A stretch of 33,626 bases of DNA from an uncultured Proteiniphilum sp. GTDB lineage: Bacteria; Bacteroidota; Bacteroidia; Bacteroidales; Dysgonomonadaceae. Shown here one piece after another: positions 17,083 to 25,254 of the stretch. How positions within the stretch are numbered: position 1 is the stretch's first letter; each line of letters starts with the position of its first letter. The position numbers were made by a program, and so were the translations under genes. The notes under the pieces were generated by a model. It saw only the letters and a program-made list of their open reading frames with translations. It had not been told where the DNA came from and did not search any database. The stretch is from contig NZ_CALNAT010000251.1 of NCBI RefSeq assembly GCF_937873925.1, forward strand, positions 1-33,626, given 5' to 3'.

Positions 17083-17634
17083 ATGGGCAATAATATTGAC
17101 ATAAAAACACTTGAAGCTTTGCGGGATGGAGATCATAAATCCTTTGAAGTTGTCTTTATCGCCTATTACAATAAGACAAAGGCTTTTATAAACGGATATA
17201 TCAAATCCCAAGCCGATGCGGAAGAATTAGCCGAAGATCTGTTTGTAAACCTTTGAATCAATCGCCAGGCTATTGACACCTCTAAATCGTTTAATTCCTA
17301 TCTGCACACCATTGCCCGAAATACAGCCATCAATTTTCTAAAGCACAAATACGTACAAGCAACATATCTCAACAATCTGCAAGAAGTTGAAAGCACTCCT
17401 TCTTCGGAAGAGGATCTCATCGCAAAGGAACTTGGATTATTGATTGATGAGATAGTGGAAAAAATGCCGGAACAACGGAAACAAATTTATATACTTAGCC
17501 GAAATAAGGGATTGAGTAATTCTGAAATCGCAGAACAGTTACGTACCACAAAAAGAACAGTAGAAAGTCAGTTAAGCCTTGCTTTAAAAGAAATCAGAAA
17601 AGCTATTTCCGTGTTCTTTACTACCCTACTTTAA
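17083..17634 (+). pseudogene. ECF (FecI-type) RNA polymerase sigma factor interrupted by an in-frame TGA
   Basis: Reading from ATG 17083, one frame spans 184 codons and matches a Bacteroidota FecI-like ECF sigma factor throughout. The sigma-2 region has SQADAEELAEDLFVNL, the stop TGA (17254-17256, codon 58), then INRQAIDTSKSFNSYL and IARNTAINFLKH. The sigma-4 region has MPEQRKQIYILSR, then GLSNSEIAEQLRTTKRTVESQ. At the stop position these proteins carry Trp (consensus xxLW), so a TGG to TGA change explains it. There is no frameshift and no other stop. It heads the FecR/receptor locus and would be its dedicated sigma factor. As written it makes only 57 residues. Possibilities are a genuine nonsense mutation, readthrough, or a sequencing error. 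Confidence 0.85.
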
Positions 17635-17973
17635 AATATTTCCCAAAAAAACTTCAATTTCATTAGACTATTTCAATTTTTATTGCACTATTTCTACGCT
17701 CAACATAGTCAAAACAAGTTTTGTCTCTGTATTCACTTAACCAAATAGTTCTGGCTATGGCATAGGATATGCAAACTTATCTTATGCTCATTTAGCCTGA
17801 CGAAATGGTTTAATAAATTTAGGCATTTTGAGTCGCCTTTGCTCCTCGATTGTTAATTCTCGCAACGGCATAATGCAAACAAGTTTGCCTCCTGCCCGTA
17901 TTGCTTAACGAAAATGTTCATTTTCTTATTGAGGTTTCTGCCTTTTGCTTGTATATATAGTAAAAGCCACAGA
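17635..17973. other. 339-nt gap between sigma factor and FecR, with repeats and dyads
   Basis: It holds two related repeat units (17759-17808 and 17867-17920) and short dyads CAAAAC-AA-GTTTTG (about 17710-17723) and GCAAAC-AA-GTTTGC (17874-17887). No TAnnTTTG promoter is evident, and no gene. The gap is long for an operon, so FecR may have its own regulatory region, perhaps recognised by the ECF sigma factor. Confidence 0.45.
17759..17920 (+). repeat. Two degenerate tandem repeat units, related to one at 13783
   Basis: Unit one (17759-17808) and unit two (17867-17920) both begin GGCATA, continue ATGCAAAC within a few bases, and end in a shared motif: TAGCCTGACGAAATGG in one and TGCTTAACGAAAATGTTCA in the other. 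The 18-mer GCTTAACGAAAATGTTCA of unit two recurs exactly at 13783-13800 upstream of trhO. They could be operator sites, leader structures or small dispersed elements. Confidence 0.5.
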
Positions 17974-18942
17974 ATGAATAAAAATAGTATATCAAAAATC
18001 CTCAAACGGTTTTTATCAGAACGTTTTCCTGATGAAACAGAAGAAAAGGTTCAACGGTGGATAATTGAGGATAGGAATAATGAAGAAAAAGAACATGCTT
18101 CTTTTGAATACTGGAATGAATTGAAGAGTGAAATCAATCCGGACACCTATTCGGCTTTGGAACGTGTCAATGAAAGAATCGGCTACCCGCAACGAAAGAA
18201 AAATATTCCGTTATACAAAAAAGTATCCCATATAGCCGCTATCCTGATCCCTGTATTTTTGATCGCAGGTGGATACTTCTATTACACATCGGTAAAAAAT
18301 ATTCTTGTAGAGATCCATACAGCCTATGGAGAAGAAAAGCATGTATTCCTCCCTGATAGTTCCGAAATCTGGATAAATGCGGGAACCAATTTAAAATATC
18401 CGAAGAAGTTCAGAGATCAACGTATTGTTTATCTTGATGGAGAAGCTTATTTCTCCGTCAGAAAAGATCAATCGAAACCCTTTGTCGTGCAAACGGAAGA
18501 TATATCTGTAAAAGTCCTCGGCACTCAATTTAATGTCAAAGCGTATCCAGAGGACGAGCGGGTAATTACGACCCTGGCCTCCGGAAAAGTCGAAATACAT
18601 ACGGGTACGAATAATCCTCGTGTTTTGAAGCCGAACGAACAATTAACCTACCATAAAAACACGTCGAAAATAAATATTACTGAAATTTCGACCGATGAGA
18701 CTGATGCCTGGCGTAACGGACAGTTGATATTCAGCGATGCATCGTTGCCTGAAATCTTACAGGTATTGGAGAGGAAGTTTGATGTTTCCATATCGGACAA
18801 CACTACCGTACCTGTATCGAAATTGTATACAGTCAAATTTTTAAAGAATGAAAATCTGGAAGAGATCCTTGGTATTCTTCAGGACATTGTCGGCTTTAGT
18901 TATCGAAACCAAGAGAATAAGATAATATTGTCAAAAGAATGA
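17974..18942 (+). CDS. FecR-type anti-sigma factor
   Basis: A 322-aa inner-membrane anti-sigma/sigma-regulator protein. The cytosolic N-terminus (residues 1-75) is charged, a transmembrane helix follows (IAAILIPVFLIAGGYFYY), and the periplasmic part holds the FecR domain (GEEKHVFLPDSSEIWINAGT, then GEAYFSVRKDQSKPFVVQT) and a DUF4974 domain (LIFSDASLPEILQVLERKF). FecR normally relays the state of the outer-membrane receptor's STN domain to the ECF sigma factor. I chose ATG 17974 (MNKNSISKIL) because the 20 codons upstream lie in repeat sequence and are not FecR-like. The stop overlaps the next start by 4 nt. Confidence 0.92.
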   Translation: MNKNSISKILKRFLSERFPDETEEKVQRWIIEDRNNEEKEHASFEYWNELKSEINPDTYSALERVNERIGYPQRKKNIPLYKKVSHIAAILIPVFLIAGGYFYYTSVKNILVEIHTAYGEEKHVFLPDSSEIWINAGTNLKYPKKFRDQRIVYLDGEAYFSVRKDQSKPFVVQTEDISVKVLGTQFNVKAYPEDERVITTLASGKVEIHTGTNNPRVLKPNEQLTYHKNTSKINITEISTDETDAWRNGQLIFSDASLPEILQVLERKFDVSISDNTTVPVSKLYTVKFLKNENLEEILGILQDIVGFSYRNQENKIILSKE

Positions 18943-19529
18943 AACGTATGCAATATTGGCTTTATATTATAACCTGCTTGATGGTATCTGCTGCTGCATC
19001 CGCACAAGAATATAATGAGGTGGGTTTCTGGCTTGAGAAAATTGGTCCCTCTTCCAATGAATTTCAATCTCCGAATATAGAGAAATTTATGCCTGATCAC
19101 GATTTATCGCAATTTTCTCTTGATATGAATTTTGAAAATAAGCTATTGGAATTACCCATCTTTAAACCATATACAAATACAATACTATTTGATAAATCTT
19201 TTATCTGGAAACCAATAGAAGGGATTACGCTGGAAAATAAGAGATACAATTACATGGATGTAGGCAAATCTTTCCCAAATGGGACTAAAGACCTTGATAT
19301 TGAAATGAATTACAAACTAAACCGCAAATTATCGCTTGAATTTTCAGGATATTATAAGAAATATCCGGTAATGTCTCCGGCAGGATTTTACCAGTCTGAA
19401 ATACAAACAAATTTATCCTACAATATAGCCAAAAATATCAAAATTAAAACCGGCATGCAATATGGATATAATCCCCTTACCAAACGTTGGGAAAATATGT
19501 ATATGGCAGGTATAATAATCGATTTTTGA
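18939..19529 (+). CDS. Small exported protein of the FecR/receptor operon, family unknown
   Basis: A 196-aa protein with a clear signal peptide (YWLYIITCLMVSAAASAQ). The mature part has alternating hydrophobic strands in its C-terminal third (LDIEMNYKLNRKLSLEFSGY, then IQTNLSYNIAKNIKIKTG) and ends in Phe (AGIIIDF). This pattern suggests an outer-membrane or periplasmic beta-rich protein. It overlaps FecR by ATGA (18939-18942) and precedes the receptor by 160 nt, so it belongs to the signalling locus. I do not recognise a named family. A role as accessory subunit of the receptor is inference. A second ATG at 18948 is possible. Confidence 0.75.
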   Translation: MKRMQYWLYIITCLMVSAAASAQEYNEVGFWLEKIGPSSNEFQSPNIEKFMPDHDLSQFSLDMNFENKLLELPIFKPYTNTILFDKSFIWKPIEGITLENKRYNYMDVGKSFPNGTKDLDIEMNYKLNRKLSLEFSGYYKKYPVMSPAGFYQSEIQTNLSYNIAKNIKIKTGMQYGYNPLTKRWENMYMAGIIIDF

Positions 19530-19602
19530 ACACAGTTATAACAGAAAGAACCGGAAAGCAGCTTGAGACCCTCTCTCCGGTTCCGAACATTGAAATACAT
19601 TC

Positions 19603-19647
19603 AACGGAACTATTCCGTTAAGAGAGAGCAGAACGAGTTTACTCGTT
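19603..19647 (+). terminator. Two tandem hairpins between the small exported gene and the receptor
   Basis: Hairpin one is AACGGAA-CTA-TTCCGTT (19603-19619). Hairpin two is AACGAG-TTTA-CTCGTT (19632-19647), followed by only two T. They could attenuate transcription or protect an mRNA end between the upstream genes and the receptor, giving unequal expression. The short T-run makes full termination doubtful. Confidence 0.4.
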
Positions 19648-19688
19648 TTGCCGAACGCAGGAATAGTCTAATGTAATTGAATAGTCAA

Positions 19689-22334
19689 ATGAAACATCAA
19701 CAATACAAAAATAATAAAATGAATCGAATAAACTTTCCCGGATACCTTAACAAGGCCATTATTATTCTGTTTCTTTCCCTTCCTTATTATGGGAATGCCC
19801 AGAACCATAACAAAAAAATCACTATACAGGAACGAAATATTCCTATAAAGGCAGCCTTTTCCCTGATCGAACAACAAACAGATTACAGTATTGCCTATGA
19901 ACAATCTATGCTGGACACGGAAAAACGAATTTCTCTGTCTCTGAAAAATGTGACGATTGAAAATGCTTTGACGCAGATATTGGAAGATACTCGAAACACA
20001 TTCAAAATAAAAGGATATCATGTCATTATTTCCCCTGAAAACACGGAAAAAAGAGAAGATAATAAAAACAAACCGACACAGACAATTCGGGGAAGAGTGG
20101 TAGATTCCGACACCGGGATTCCAATAGAATTTGCATCGGTTTTATTGGAAAATACAGCGATTGGCAATACGACAGATAGTGTAGGCCGTTTCAGGATAAA
20201 CCGGGTTCCGGTCGGAAGATACAATATCCGGATTTCATATATGGGGTATAAGACGAAGATTATTCCTGAAATACCGGTCAGTTCTTCCAAAGAAATAACA
20301 TTGGAAATTTCTCTTGAGGAGGAAGTACAAAGATTGAATGAAGTAGTCATCCTACCCCAATTAAATAAAGACGCACCTTTAAATCCAATGGCATTGACAG
20401 GCGGACGGATGATCAGTATGGAAGAAGCCGGAAGGTTTGCTAACGGTTTTGATGATCCGGCCCGTTTAGTCGCCGCCTTTGCGGGAGTTGCCGGCGATGT
20501 AGGATCAAATGCGATTGCCATAAGAGGTAATTCTCCGCAATTTATCCAGTGGAAATTAGAAGGCGTGGAAATTCCCAATCCGACACATTTTGCGGACCTG
20601 ATGGGACTGGGTGGAGGCTTTCTTTCCGCTCTCAGCAGTCAGATTATGGGAAACTCCGATTTTTATAACGGGGTCTTTCCCGCAGAATATAACAATGCAT
20701 TATCGGGCGTTTTCGACATGTATATGAGAAACGGTAACAACCAGCAATATGAACATACCTTACAGGCCGGATTATTAGGCTTTGATTTAGCTTCGGAAGG
20801 CCCGATCAATAAAAAATACGGTAGTTCATACATTTTTAACTATCGTTTTTCCAATACGTCTTTAGCAACCGGAGGAGATACCCCTATGAAGTATCAGGAT
20901 GTATCTTTCAAATTCAATTTTCCGACCCGGCAAGCAGGAACTTTCTCGATCTGGGGATTGGGGTTGCGTGACCGCTCCAAATTTGAGGCGGAAGATCGTG
21001 AAAAATGGGAAACTCAGGGAGACAGGCAAGCCGCGGAATATAAACTGGAAAAAATGGCCGGAGGATTCACTCATAAATATAAATTGAACGAAAGTACTAA
21101 TATAAAATCTTCCATAGCGGCCACTTATTCACAAGATCATAGTGATGTGGATCAACATACGAAAACCGGCCAATCAATAATAGAGGTAGCTGATATTCTG
21201 AATCGTAAATGGGATATTGTATTCAGTAGCTATATAAATAAAAAGATAAATGCCCGGCATACCAATCGCACAGGTATTACATTTACAGGGTTGTTATATG
21301 ATCTGGATTATAAGGTCAGTCCTGATTTCGGATTAGATAAGCCGATGGAACGGATTTCAGAAGGAAGCGGAAAAAGTAGTGTATTCTCCGCATTCAGTTC
21401 TTCTATTATAGATATCAATGATCGTTTGACGGCAAGTGTAGGTCTTACCACGCAATTTTTCACTTTAAATGATAATTGGACTTTAGAACCCCGTTTGGCA
21501 CTAAAATGGAATATAAAACCCCGGCATTCGTTTGCGGTTTCTTATGGAATGTATAGCAGAAGGGAAAAGCTGGACTATTATTTTGTGGAAAGGCAGATCA
21601 ATAACGTGACCGAATCGAATAGATATCTCGACTTTTCACGTTCTCATCATTTCGGGTTGACGTATGACTGGAAAATAGCTCCATTGCTTCATCTGAAGAT
21701 AGAACCTTATTATCAGTATTTATACAATATCCCGATTGAAAAAGGAACGCCGTTTTCTGTCATCAATCATCAGGCATTTTATCTCGACAAAATACTTGTC
21801 AATGAGGGTAAAGGACGAAATTACGGTGTGGACGTTACATTGGAAAAATATATGAATAATGGATTTTATTATATGATGACAGGTTCCCTGTTTAAATCAA
21901 AGTATATGGGTAGTGATGGTATTTGGCGGAATACACGCCTGGATAGAGGATACCTCTTCAATTTTCTTTCCGGAAAAGAGTGGTTGGTTGGAAGACGGCG
22001 CCAGAATATATTCAATCTGAATGTTCGTCTGTTTTTTCAGGGAGGTGACAGATACACTCCTATAGATGAAGAAAAAAGTAAAGAGATAAAAGATATTGTA
22101 TTTGATGAAACAAAGGCTTTTATTGAAAAATTCAATCCCGCGATCAATGGAGATGTATCTGTTAGTTACAAAATAAACAAGAAAAAGTTATCGCATGAAT
22201 TCTCTTTGAAAGTATTGAATATCGGGGGTTACACGGGAGCGCATTTTTATCAATATAATGAAAATACTGACCAGGTGAAAAAGGAAAAAGGATTTGGCAT
22301 AATACCGAATATCAGTTACAAGATAGAGTTTTGA
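19689..22334 (+). CDS. TonB-dependent receptor with STN signalling domain
   Basis: An 881-aa outer-membrane receptor. After a signal peptide (AIIILFLSLPYYGNAQ) comes an STN domain (KITIQERNIPIKAAFSLIEQ, then ISLSLKNVTIENALTQILED), which contacts FecR in the periplasm. Next are a carboxypeptidase-regulatory-like domain (IRGRVVDSDTGIPIEFASVL), a plug (DDPARLVAAFAGVAGDVGSN, AIAIRGNSPQFIQWKLEGVE) and a beta-barrel ending KIEF. It is the sensor/transporter of the sigma-FecR system upstream. No SusD gene follows, so the ligand is more likely a metal chelate, vitamin or peptide than a SUS-type glycan, but this is inference. Start ATG 19689 is preferred. ATG 19719 would shorten the signal peptide and is also possible. 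Confidence 0.9.
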   Translation: MKHQQYKNNKMNRINFPGYLNKAIIILFLSLPYYGNAQNHNKKITIQERNIPIKAAFSLIEQQTDYSIAYEQSMLDTEKRISLSLKNVTIENALTQILEDTRNTFKIKGYHVIISPENTEKREDNKNKPTQTIRGRVVDSDTGIPIEFASVLLENTAIGNTTDSVGRFRINRVPVGRYNIRISYMGYKTKIIPEIPVSSSKEITLEISLEEEVQRLNEVVILPQLNKDAPLNPMALTGGRMISMEEAGRFANGFDDPARLVAAFAGVAGDVGSNAIAIRGNSPQFIQWKLEGVEIPNPTHFADLMGLGGGFLSALSSQIMGNSDFYNGVFPAEYNNALSGVFDMYMRNGNNQQYEHTLQAGLLGFDLASEGPINKKYGSSYIFNYRFSNTSLATGGDTPMKYQDVSFKFNFPTRQAGTFSIWGLGLRDRSKFEAEDREKWETQGDRQAAEYKLEKMAGGFTHKYKLNESTNIKSSIAATYSQDHSDVDQHTKTGQSIIEVADILNRKWDIVFSSYINKKINARHTNRTGITFTGLLYDLDYKVSPDFGLDKPMERISEGSGKSSVFSAFSSSIIDINDRLTASVGLTTQFFTLNDNWTLEPRLALKWNIKPRHSFAVSYGMYSRREKLDYYFVERQINNVTESNRYLDFSRSHHFGLTYDWKIAPLLHLKIEPYYQYLYNIPIEKGTPFSVINHQAFYLDKILVNEGKGRNYGVDVTLEKYMNNGFYYMMTGSLFKSKYMGSDGIWRNTRLDRGYLFNFLSGKEWLVGRRRQNIFNLNVRLFFQGGDRYTPIDEEKSKEIKDIVFDETKAFIEKFNPAINGDVSVSYKINKKKLSHEFSLKVLNIGGYTGAHFYQYNENTDQVKKEKGFGIIPNISYKIEF

Positions 22335-22573
22335 GAACTTCCGGAAATACATAATTATATTTGACGAGACTTAATATGGCTTATACCCAATAACTTATTA
22401 ATTTTGCACTTACGAACTTAATCAAAAACTCATTGAGTACTTAAGAGACAATCGCAAATTTAAACTACTGCAAATCAAAATCCCAAAGGGATGTCCATTA
22501 TAAATTATCGGACAAGCACTGAACAAGTACCGTACAAATCACCGAACACATACGGCACATGTTCAGTTATCCT
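22335..22573. other. Intergenic region with a gene remnant and an inverted repeat
   Basis: It contains a plus-strand TAATTTTG (22399-22406). Overlapping its end and running on is a 33-codon open frame (22405-22503, no ATG) encoding the protein-like text ELNQKLIEYLRDNRKFKLLQ. This looks like the start of a decayed gene. An imperfect 16-bp inverted repeat sits at 22519-22566 (separate entry). Confidence 0.35.
22519..22566 (-). terminator. Long imperfect stem-loop after the cold-shock gene
   Basis: Arms CTGAACAAGTACCGTA (22519-22534) and TACGGCACATGTTCAG (22551-22566) pair over 16 positions with two non-identical pairs, around a 16-nt loop. It begins 8 nt after the cold-shock stop codon on the minus strand. 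Its position suggests a 3' end or stabilising structure. No U-tract follows, so Rho-independent termination is not certain. Confidence 0.5.
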
Positions 22574-23017
22574 TTAATCCTTGAGGACAATATTAACGGC
22601 GTTCATGCCTTTTTTACCACGCTCCAACTCAAATGTAACCTTATCTCCTTCCTCGATAGAGGCAGGAGCACTGGTGATATGGAAGAAATATTTATCCATA
22701 TTGGCTGCATTCTTGATAAACCCGTATCCTTTATCAGGATTGAAATATTCCACACGCCCTTTGAGTTCGGGTTCCTCCACTTCCTCCTTTTTAGGAGTGG
22801 ATACCTCTATATTGTCAATGTCGATTTTCCGTTTTTTTACCGGATCGGGCGGAGTGTTGGTAATAACTCCGTTTTCATCCACATAAGCAATCATATCGTC
22901 CAATGAGCCGGAGCCCGCATTGGCTTTACGTTCTTCTTTGCGTTTCTGTTTCTCTAATCGTTTTTCCTGTTTTTTCTTTTCTATGTCTCTTTTGTTATAC
23001 GAGATTGATTTAGCCAT
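22574..23017 (-). CDS. Cold-shock-domain protein with basic N-terminal extension
   Basis: A 147-aa RNA-binding protein. The C-terminal domain (residues 85-147) is a CspA-like cold-shock domain with RNP1 KGYGFI (96-101) and RNP2 KYFFH (109-113), followed by EGDKVTFELERGKKG. The first 35 residues are a Lys/Arg/Glu-rich helix, and the linker is acidic and Pro-rich. Typical Csp proteins are about 70 aa, and this long form is common in Bacteroidota. The gene starts 47 nt after the DEAD-box helicase stop, so both are probably co-transcribed. Together they would remodel RNA secondary structure, for example at low temperature. Confidence 0.9.
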   Translation of the reverse strand: MAKSISYNKRDIEKKKQEKRLEKQKRKEERKANAGSGSLDDMIAYVDENGVITNTPPDPVKKRKIDIDNIEVSTPKKEEVEEPELKGRVEYFNPDKGYGFIKNAANMDKYFFHITSAPASIEEGDKVTFELERGKKGMNAVNIVLKD

Positions 23018-23064
23018 ATTTATACCTGAAATATTTTTGTTTTTATTTATTGAATACTTTTTGT

Positions 23065-24180
23065 TCAGCTTGCCACCACAAGGGTTTTTCCTGTCAGCTT
23101 CTGGATGTCTTTTAACATATCCCTCTCTTCATCGGCACAGAATGTCAACGCAGTACCTGTATTCCCTGCCCTACCCGTGCGTCCGATTCGGTGCACATAA
23201 GTTTCGGCTACATCTGGAAGATCATAATTGATGACCAGCTCCAGGTTATTGATATCGATTCCCCTGGCTGCAATATCCGTTGCGATGAGGGTCTGTATTT
23301 TGTGCGATTTAAAATCAGACAGCGCCTGTTGCCTGGCATTCTGCGATTTATTTCCATGAATGGCTGCACTGCCTATTCCGGACTTACTGAGTATCCGCGC
23401 GATCTTATCCGCTCCATGTTTAGTGCGGGAAAATATCAGTACCGATTTCTTTTTATCTTTTTTCAGCAGATTTATCAGCAGGTCCTTTTTCTCCGGTTTT
23501 TCTACGAAATAGATATATTGCTCTATGGTATCTACCACCGATGATACTGGGGCCACTTCTACCCTAACCGGATTATGCAGGATAGAGCGTGAAAGGGCCA
23601 CTATAGACGAAGGCATGGTGGCCGAAAAGAAAAGGGTTTGCTTTTCTTTTGGAAGTTGGGGTAGCAACCGTTTGATGTCATGAATAAATCCCATGTCCAG
23701 CATACGGTCGGCTTCATCCAGCACAAAATGACGGATGGCATGTAAACTGATAATCCTTTGGTTCATCAGATCGAGCAAACGTCCCGGAGTAGCCACTAAT
23801 ATATCTATTCCCCGTTTCAGTTCATTTACCTGGGCATTTTGCTTCACCCCTCCGTAAATTACACAATGGCGGATACCTGTATAGGGAGTATAATCACTCA
23901 GGCTCTCGTTGATTTGTATGGCCAGTTCCCGGGTCGGTGTTAATATCAACGCCCTTATCTCCCTTTTCCTACCGTAAGATTTATTCAAATATAATTGTTG
24001 TATGATAGGGAGTGCAAAAGCAGCGGTCTTACCCGTTCCGGTTTGTGCCAATCCTAAGATATCACGATTATCAAGAGCAGGGGCAATAGCCTGTTGTTGT
24101 ATTGGTGTGGGAATTGTATGTCCTTTTTCGTTCAGAGCCCTCAATACCGGCTCTATAATAGTTAATTCTTTAAATGTCAT
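23065..24180 (-). CDS. DEAD-box RNA helicase (RhlE-like)
   Basis: A 371-aa ATP-dependent RNA helicase. In order: Q motif PTPIQQQ (24-30), motif I AQTGTGKT (45-52), Ia PTREL, Ib TPGR, II DEAD (155-158), III SAT (186-188), V DIAARGID and VI HRIGRTGRAG. It ends shortly after motif VI and the helicase C-domain, without the basic tail of many RhlE/DeaD proteins. That places it among the short RhlE-like helicases paired with cold-shock proteins. It is the first gene of a two-gene unit with the cold-shock protein downstream and has an unusually long leader. Confidence 0.92.
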   Translation of the reverse strand: MTFKELTIIEPVLRALNEKGHTIPTPIQQQAIAPALDNRDILGLAQTGTGKTAAFALPIIQQLYLNKSYGRKREIRALILTPTRELAIQINESLSDYTPYTGIRHCVIYGGVKQNAQVNELKRGIDILVATPGRLLDLMNQRIISLHAIRHFVLDEADRMLDMGFIHDIKRLLPQLPKEKQTLFFSATMPSSIVALSRSILHNPVRVEVAPVSSVVDTIEQYIYFVEKPEKKDLLINLLKKDKKKSVLIFSRTKHGADKIARILSKSGIGSAAIHGNKSQNARQQALSDFKSHKIQTLIATDIAARGIDINNLELVINYDLPDVAETYVHRIGRTGRAGNTGTALTFCADEERDMLKDIQKLTGKTLVVAS

Positions 24181-24369
24181 GTTTTAATATTAAACAAGAT
24201 GTGCCACTATAAACTGTATTACACATTCCTGTAACTGATTGATAACTTAAACAAAAAAGTTGATTTTGATGTCGATTCCGGCGATGGGAAGATCCGCGAA
24301 ACAAGTGGCGGAGCAAAACATTGAGAAGAAGATCCAATATTAACTTAATTGCTAATGGGTGCAAAGATA
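24181..24369 (-). promoter_or_regulatory. Promoter and ~170-nt 5' leader of the helicase/cold-shock operon
   Basis: On the minus strand a perfect -7 element TATCTTTG lies at 24369-24362, so transcription would start near 24355 and leave about 170-175 nt of untranslated leader. Most other genes here have leaders under 30 nt. The leader repeats GGATCTTC twice and has no recognised riboswitch. Long leaders are known in cold-shock mRNAs, where they control stability and translation by temperature. That role is inferred here. Confidence 0.5.
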
Positions 24370-24497
24370 CGAAAATAAATTGGTTTATCACGTATTATTT
24401 AATTCGCCTTGAAATTATACACAGATTTGATCACCTCAATATCGACGGTACCGCGCATGGATCGAGAATGATGATCGACGAATGTGTAGGGATCACC
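24370..24497. other. Short gap between the monooxygenase gene and the helicase promoter
   Basis: The 3' flank of the ABM gene (minus). No terminator or gene is evident. Confidence 0.3.
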
Positions 24498-24860
24498 TTA
24501 TTCCGCATTTAATGTGGCTACTAATTCAAAATCTTCAAAAGTCATATTTAAAGATTTGCGATCTATTTGGGGTTTCCCTGCATTTTTCCGCTGTTTATTC
24601 CTCTCTTTATGCATTTTTTCATGTTCTCTGCTCGTATGCCATTTCTTCAAAGAATCTTTATCTTTCCAGTAATACACTACTTTTATAATATCAACATCTT
24701 GCGCCTCCCTGTTAACCAACACTTCACGACGGATAAACCCTTCTGCCCTGTTGACTGGCGAAGGGGCGGAAAATTCCTCTATCAGGGATCCTGAAATATC
24801 TTTTCCGACTTTCATATTACGCGAAACTACATACATGACCGTTTGATTTAAATTGTTCAC
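24498..24860 (-). CDS. ABM-superfamily protein (antibiotic biosynthesis monooxygenase / IsdG-like)
   Basis: A 120-aa dimeric alpha-beta barrel-type protein of the ABM superfamily. A first strand MYVVSRNMKVGKD is followed by EGFIRREVLVNREAQDVDIIKVVYYWKDKDSLKKWHTSREHEKMH. The W-x(5)-W spacing with a following Ser/His-rich helix resembles heme-degrading monooxygenases of the IsdG/HmoB type. Other ABM proteins use quinones or small metabolites, so the substrate is undecided. It follows the 76-aa gene after 5 nt on the same strand, forming a small operon whose promoter lies beyond a group II intron. Confidence 0.75.
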   Translation of the reverse strand: MNNLNQTVMYVVSRNMKVGKDISGSLIEEFSAPSPVNRAEGFIRREVLVNREAQDVDIIKVVYYWKDKDSLKKWHTSREHEKMHKERNKQRKNAGKPQIDRKSLNMTFEDFELVATLNAE

Positions 24861-24865
24861 TAAAA

Positions 24866-25096
24866 CTAATCGTTTTTGTTACGGACAAGCTTGTATAGTA
24901 TCCCTTTAAGATTATCCCAGCAGGTATTTTCTTTATTAATAGTCTGAACCAAAATATCCTGTTCGTCCATAGGGATGCTTAAAAGCCTGAAAATATCCAA
25001 TATCTCTTCTTCCGCTACCTTCAAACAATGCAGCCTTGTCTTATATTCAGAATGTTTTCTGCAATTATAGCATACTGTATTTATATAATGGATCAT
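24866..25096 (-). CDS. 76-aa protein of unknown function, first gene of the ABM operon
   Basis: It starts at ATG 25096 and has an in-frame TAA four codons upstream, so it is not a clipped longer protein. The N-terminus is Cys-containing (INTVCYNCRKHSEY), followed by helical text (CLKVAEEEILDIFRLLSIPM) and a basic C-terminus (LYKLVRNKND). I do not recognise the family. The start lies about 12 nt from the 3' end of a group II intron, so after splicing the leader would be about 20 nt. Confidence 0.6.
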   Translation of the reverse strand: MIHYINTVCYNCRKHSEYKTRLHCLKVAEEEILDIFRLLSIPMDEQDILVQTINKENTCWDNLKGILYKLVRNKND

Positions 25097-25148
25097 TGCC
25101 GTAATTTATTAAGTAGGTCGGCGGGGTCGCCCCCGCTTTCCCCTTTAA

Positions 25149-25182
25149 GAACCGTACGTGCGAGTTTCCCCGCATACGGCTC
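25149..25182 (-). ncRNA. Group II intron domain V catalytic hairpin
   Basis: On the minus strand the 34 nt run from GAGCCGTATGCGGG to CGCACGTACGGTTC, the standard domain V with the bulge and GAAA tetraloop. This is the most conserved catalytic part of a group II ribozyme. It is intact here, so the RNA may still be able to splice if the protein is supplied. Confidence 0.9.
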
Positions 25183-25254
25183 AAGTGTTACAAAATTTAA
25201 TTCTCACGAAATTAAACCGGTTCATTGACTTTTGCAAGCCTTTATCCGATAAAG

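Noticed and set aside
17254..17256. TGA in the sigma factor as selenocysteine or as a Trp codon of a variant genetic code
   Set aside because: The expected residue is Trp, not Cys. No SECIS-like stem was evident, and other genes in the window use TGA as a normal stop (for example the receptor at 2641-2643 and fecR at 18940-18942).
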